Below, in pieces: positions 62,431 through 64,000 of a stretch of 64,000 nt of DNA. Under the pieces are notes generated by a model that saw only the letters and a list, made by a program, of their open reading frames with translations, made no database searches and had not been told where the DNA came from. Every line of letters starts with the position of its first letter. The stretch's first letter is position 1. The translations under genes were made by a program, and so were the position numbers. Source of the DNA: Tyto alba (lineage: Eukaryota > Chordata > Aves > Strigiformes > Tytonidae); NCBI RefSeq assembly GCF_018691265.1, contig NW_024881282.1, positions 25,012,899-25,076,898 of the forward strand. The letters run 5' to 3'.

Positions 62431-62591
62431 TTATGCTTTGTGTGTAATGTCCACAAGAGCCTGGGCCAAGTTTTCCCATATTGTATCACGTAATTCCACA
62501 AAAGGTGTCGTGGCAGTCCCAACATAGATCTGCGAGTATAACCACATCAAATTAAAGGTGACATGTGCTTTCCTTTGTAAGAGGCACACCT
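62431..62591 (-). CDS. gene A, probable terminal coding exon (C-terminus, TAA stop)
   Basis: The minus-strand frame is open up to a TAA at 62433-62431 and ends VELRDTIWENLAQALVDITHKA-like: the last 12 residues are ENLAQALVDITH then KA. It extends 68 codons back to a TGA at about 62645. The favoured acceptor is at 62592 (CTTAACTGATGTGATTTTAG, with a good branch-point match), giving 161 nt. Alternatives in the same frame are 62640 (GCTGCTCTGAG, 209 nt, same phase 1) and 62530 (TACTCGCAG, phase 0). The residues look like alternating amphipathic helices, as in helical-repeat proteins, but I do not recognise the family. The 5' exon could lie in the CpG island or right of the window; no convincing donor is seen in the island. 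Confidence 0.6.
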
Positions 62592-62885
62592 CTAAAATCA
62601 CATCAGTTAAGAGAGAAACCCGATTTTGAAACAGCAGGTCTCAGAGCAGCAGAGACCGCCCCCAAGATTTTGGACACGAAACAGTAGAACCATCCAGCAC
62701 ACCGCACCACAAAGCCTCTTTCCTCAAAAAAAAAAAAAAAATCACATAGAAGGGAAAGAACAAAGACAGGTTTTCTCTACTTCAGTCTAAAAAGCAGCTT
62801 ATTAATACTATGACCTCCAGGCCACCAGATTTCACCCAGGTCGCTCCATCACTTAGCCCCGTGTAATTTATTTGGTAGCAGAATA

Positions 62886-62893
<8 letters not shown>

Positions 62894-62916
<23 letters not shown>
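62894..62916. repeat. poly(A) tract
   Basis: A23 run just left of the CpG island. Confidence 0.95.
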
Positions 62917-63152
62917 GTTGCTTTTTCCCATCCTTCGCTTGGGGAAGCTTTATTTCACCGAAAATCACAGCCCCCGGTCGTGCCGCCTCCACTCCCTTGC
63001 GCTCAAGGACACCCCACCCCCCTCAGCGAGGCCGCGGCGGTGCCGCCGCCCAGGCCCGGCCCGGAGGCGCCGGCCGGGGCCCGTTCCCCCGCCGCGGCCG
63101 GGCGGGCGGGCGGCTTCAGGCCACGGACCGGAGCGGGCGCGGCCCCTCCGCC

Positions 63153-63157
63153 ATTGG
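63153..63157 (-). promoter_or_regulatory. inverted CCAAT box (NF-Y type)
   Basis: ATTGG in CGCCATTGGGCGG, reading CGCCCAATGGCG on the minus strand. In GC-rich promoters such a site is commonly a functional NF-Y site; here that is inference. Confidence 0.55.
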
Positions 63158-63211
63158 GCGGCGCGGGCCCGGCCGCGCGGTTTCCCGCCCTCCCCGCCAA
63201 CAATGGCCGCG

Positions 63212-63227
63212 GCGCGCGCGCGCGCGC
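63212..63227. repeat. (GC)8 alternating tract
   Basis: Sixteen bases of perfect GC alternation, a purine/pyrimidine-alternating sequence able to adopt Z-DNA. Lies in the CpG island core. Confidence 0.9.
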
Positions 63228-63291
63228 CCAACGGCCGACCGCCCTCCCGCCCTTTCCAGCGGCGCTCGCTGTGGGGCAGGGAAAGGGGGCT

Positions 63292-63307
63292 GGGGGGGGG
63301 GGGGGGG
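63292..63307. repeat. G16 homopolymer in CpG island
   Basis: Sixteen consecutive G, with more G-runs on either side (AGGGGGC, AAGGGGCGG). G-quadruplex-capable on the plus strand. Confidence 0.9.
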
Positions 63308-63399
63308 AAGGGGCGGAGCTCCCGCCTCGGCCAGCGCCCCGAACTGCGCGCGCAGCCCCGCCGGCTCCTCCCCCCCCGCCTTTTCTTTCCGCGCCCCCG

Positions 63400-63407
63400 T
63401 GACGTCA
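63400..63407. promoter_or_regulatory. palindromic cAMP response element (CRE)
   Basis: Full TGACGTCA octamer in CCCCCGTGACGTCACCGGC, the consensus for CREB/ATF binding. A half-site TGACGTC follows at 63539. Confidence 0.7.
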
Positions 63408-63481
63408 CCGGCGGGCGGAGCCGGAGCAAGGAGGGGGGGGGTGGCTGCGGGGAGGGGCGCGAGCGCCGGCTCGCGAGGCAG

Positions 63482-63500
63482 CAGCGCCACCTGGCGGTCG
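63482..63500 (-). promoter_or_regulatory. CTCF-like motif 1
   Basis: On the minus strand: CGACCGCCAGGTGGCGCTG, very close to the CTCF core CCACCAGGGGGCGCT. Same orientation as the second motif 48 bp away. Confidence 0.55.
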
Positions 63501-63529
63501 GCGCGGCGCGGCGGCGCCCGCGGCCCTCG

Positions 63530-63545
63530 AGCGCCCCCTGACGTC
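63530..63545 (-). promoter_or_regulatory. CTCF-like motif 2
   Basis: On the minus strand: GACGTCAGGGGGCGCT. The AGGGGGCGCT core matches CTCF well; the 5' part overlaps a CRE half-site. Confidence 0.45.
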
Positions 63546-63914
63546 CCGGCGGGGGGAAAACGGGGCGGGGGGCCGGGCGCGGCGGCGGGGTGCGGGGTCC
63601 CCGGCGGCCCGCTCTGCCTTGCCCGCCCTCCCCTCCCCGTTGGCCGCGGGGCCGCCCTCAGCGGCGCTCCGAGGAGGAGAGCCGCGGCGGCCCGCGGGGA
63701 GCCGTGCCTCCAGAGGGCGAGGCTGAGCGCCGGAGCCGCCTCCCGCCGGCCCCGCGGCAGCGGCCGCGGCCTCAGCGCCTGCCGGGGCGGGCGTGAGGGG
63801 GCGCCCGGGCCGTGAGGGGGGACGCCGGGCTGCCCCCTTCCACACAAGTCCTCCCCCCTGCTTCGTCTCGGGAAAAACCGTCACAACTGGGGCAGCCTTT
63901 GCTCCTTCGTGAAA

Positions 63915-63921
63915 TGACTCA
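63915..63921. promoter_or_regulatory. AP-1 / TRE motif
   Basis: TGACTCA in GAAATGACTCATCC at the right shoulder of the CpG island. A consensus match only. Confidence 0.35.
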
Positions 63922-64000
63922 TCCATGGGGCCGCGCCTCGGTTTCCCCAGCGTGAAAGAGCCGCTCAGCGAGGAAGGCCTGCTTCGTGCAGGGCTGGGCG

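Larger units (their letters stand above)
62960..63990. promoter_or_regulatory. CpG island promoter
   Basis: About 1 kb at roughly 75-80% G+C, with CpG at or near expected frequency and sharp borders to AT-rich DNA on the left. It has GC boxes (GGGCGGAG at 63311, GCGGGCGGAG at 63411), an inverted CCAAT box, a palindromic CRE and an AP-1 site, but no TATA box: a housekeeping-type promoter. It may drive gene A leftwards, a plus-strand gene rightwards, or both. The long frames across it in all six frames (up to 272 codons, Pro/Arg/Ala/Gly-only) are GC artefacts. The first exon cannot be placed from sequence alone. Confidence 0.9.

Noticed and set aside
62918..63926. Very long open frames (up to 272 codons) on both strands in the CpG island
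   Set aside because: Composition is almost only Pro, Arg, Ala and Gly in every frame. This is expected when GC content removes stop codons, and there is no recognisable domain.
1..64000. Search for CRISPR arrays, prokaryotic defence or operon-like systems
   Set aside because: The window is vertebrate nuclear DNA; no regularly spaced repeats or dense ORFs are present.

Overview
The window is vertebrate nuclear DNA, almost certainly from a bird. It holds three chicken-repeat-1 (CR1) LINE 3' fragments with typical avian CR1 3'-end sequence, an avian-type solo LTR, many poly(A) and dinucleotide tracts, an AT-rich interspersed background, and one very GC-rich CpG island at the right end. It has no bacterial gene organisation: no operons, no dense long ORFs and no CRISPR. 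Most long open frames are chance, low-complexity or repeat-derived.

The main content is a minus-strand gene made of short exons separated by kilobase introns, here called gene B. Its best-supported exons, in transcript order, are 54431-54356, 51625-51555, 50595-50449, 45893-45759 and 38914-38839. Each is open in one frame and has AG/GT borders, and the splice phases join without a break. Two smaller upstream exons (57401-57391 with a possible ATG, and 57257-57224) lie in a locally CpG-rich patch and may be the 5' end. Further left, candidate exons at 33531-33483, 29820-29782, 17087-17045, 8396-8340, 2680-2626 and 1123-1080 are weaker. Several can be chained in phase, but more than one chain works, so the 3' half of the model is tentative. 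The protein has one CxxC knuckle, a charged amphipathic helix and a Ser/Pro-rich stretch. I do not recognise the family.

Upstream of gene B on the same strand, 62639-62431 encodes what looks like the last coding exon of a second gene (gene A). It ends in TAA, with poly(A) signals beyond it. The CpG island at about 62960-63990 lies immediately upstream. It carries a palindromic CRE, an inverted CCAAT box, GC boxes, an AP-1 site and two same-orientation CTCF-like motifs 48 bp apart. Whether it is the promoter of gene A, of a plus-strand gene leaving the window, or of both cannot be settled here.

Layout: 1-38.8 kb is probable intron sequence of gene B with weak candidate exons, a CR1 copy, small tandem duplications and an isolated mini CpG island at 32.7 kb. 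38.8-57.4 kb carries the supported exons and a second CR1. 57.4-62.4 kb separates the two genes and holds a solo LTR, a third CR1, a CpG-rich segment of unknown nature and A-rich tracts. 62.4-64 kb is the gene A terminal exon and the CpG island. No tRNA, rRNA or CRISPR was seen.
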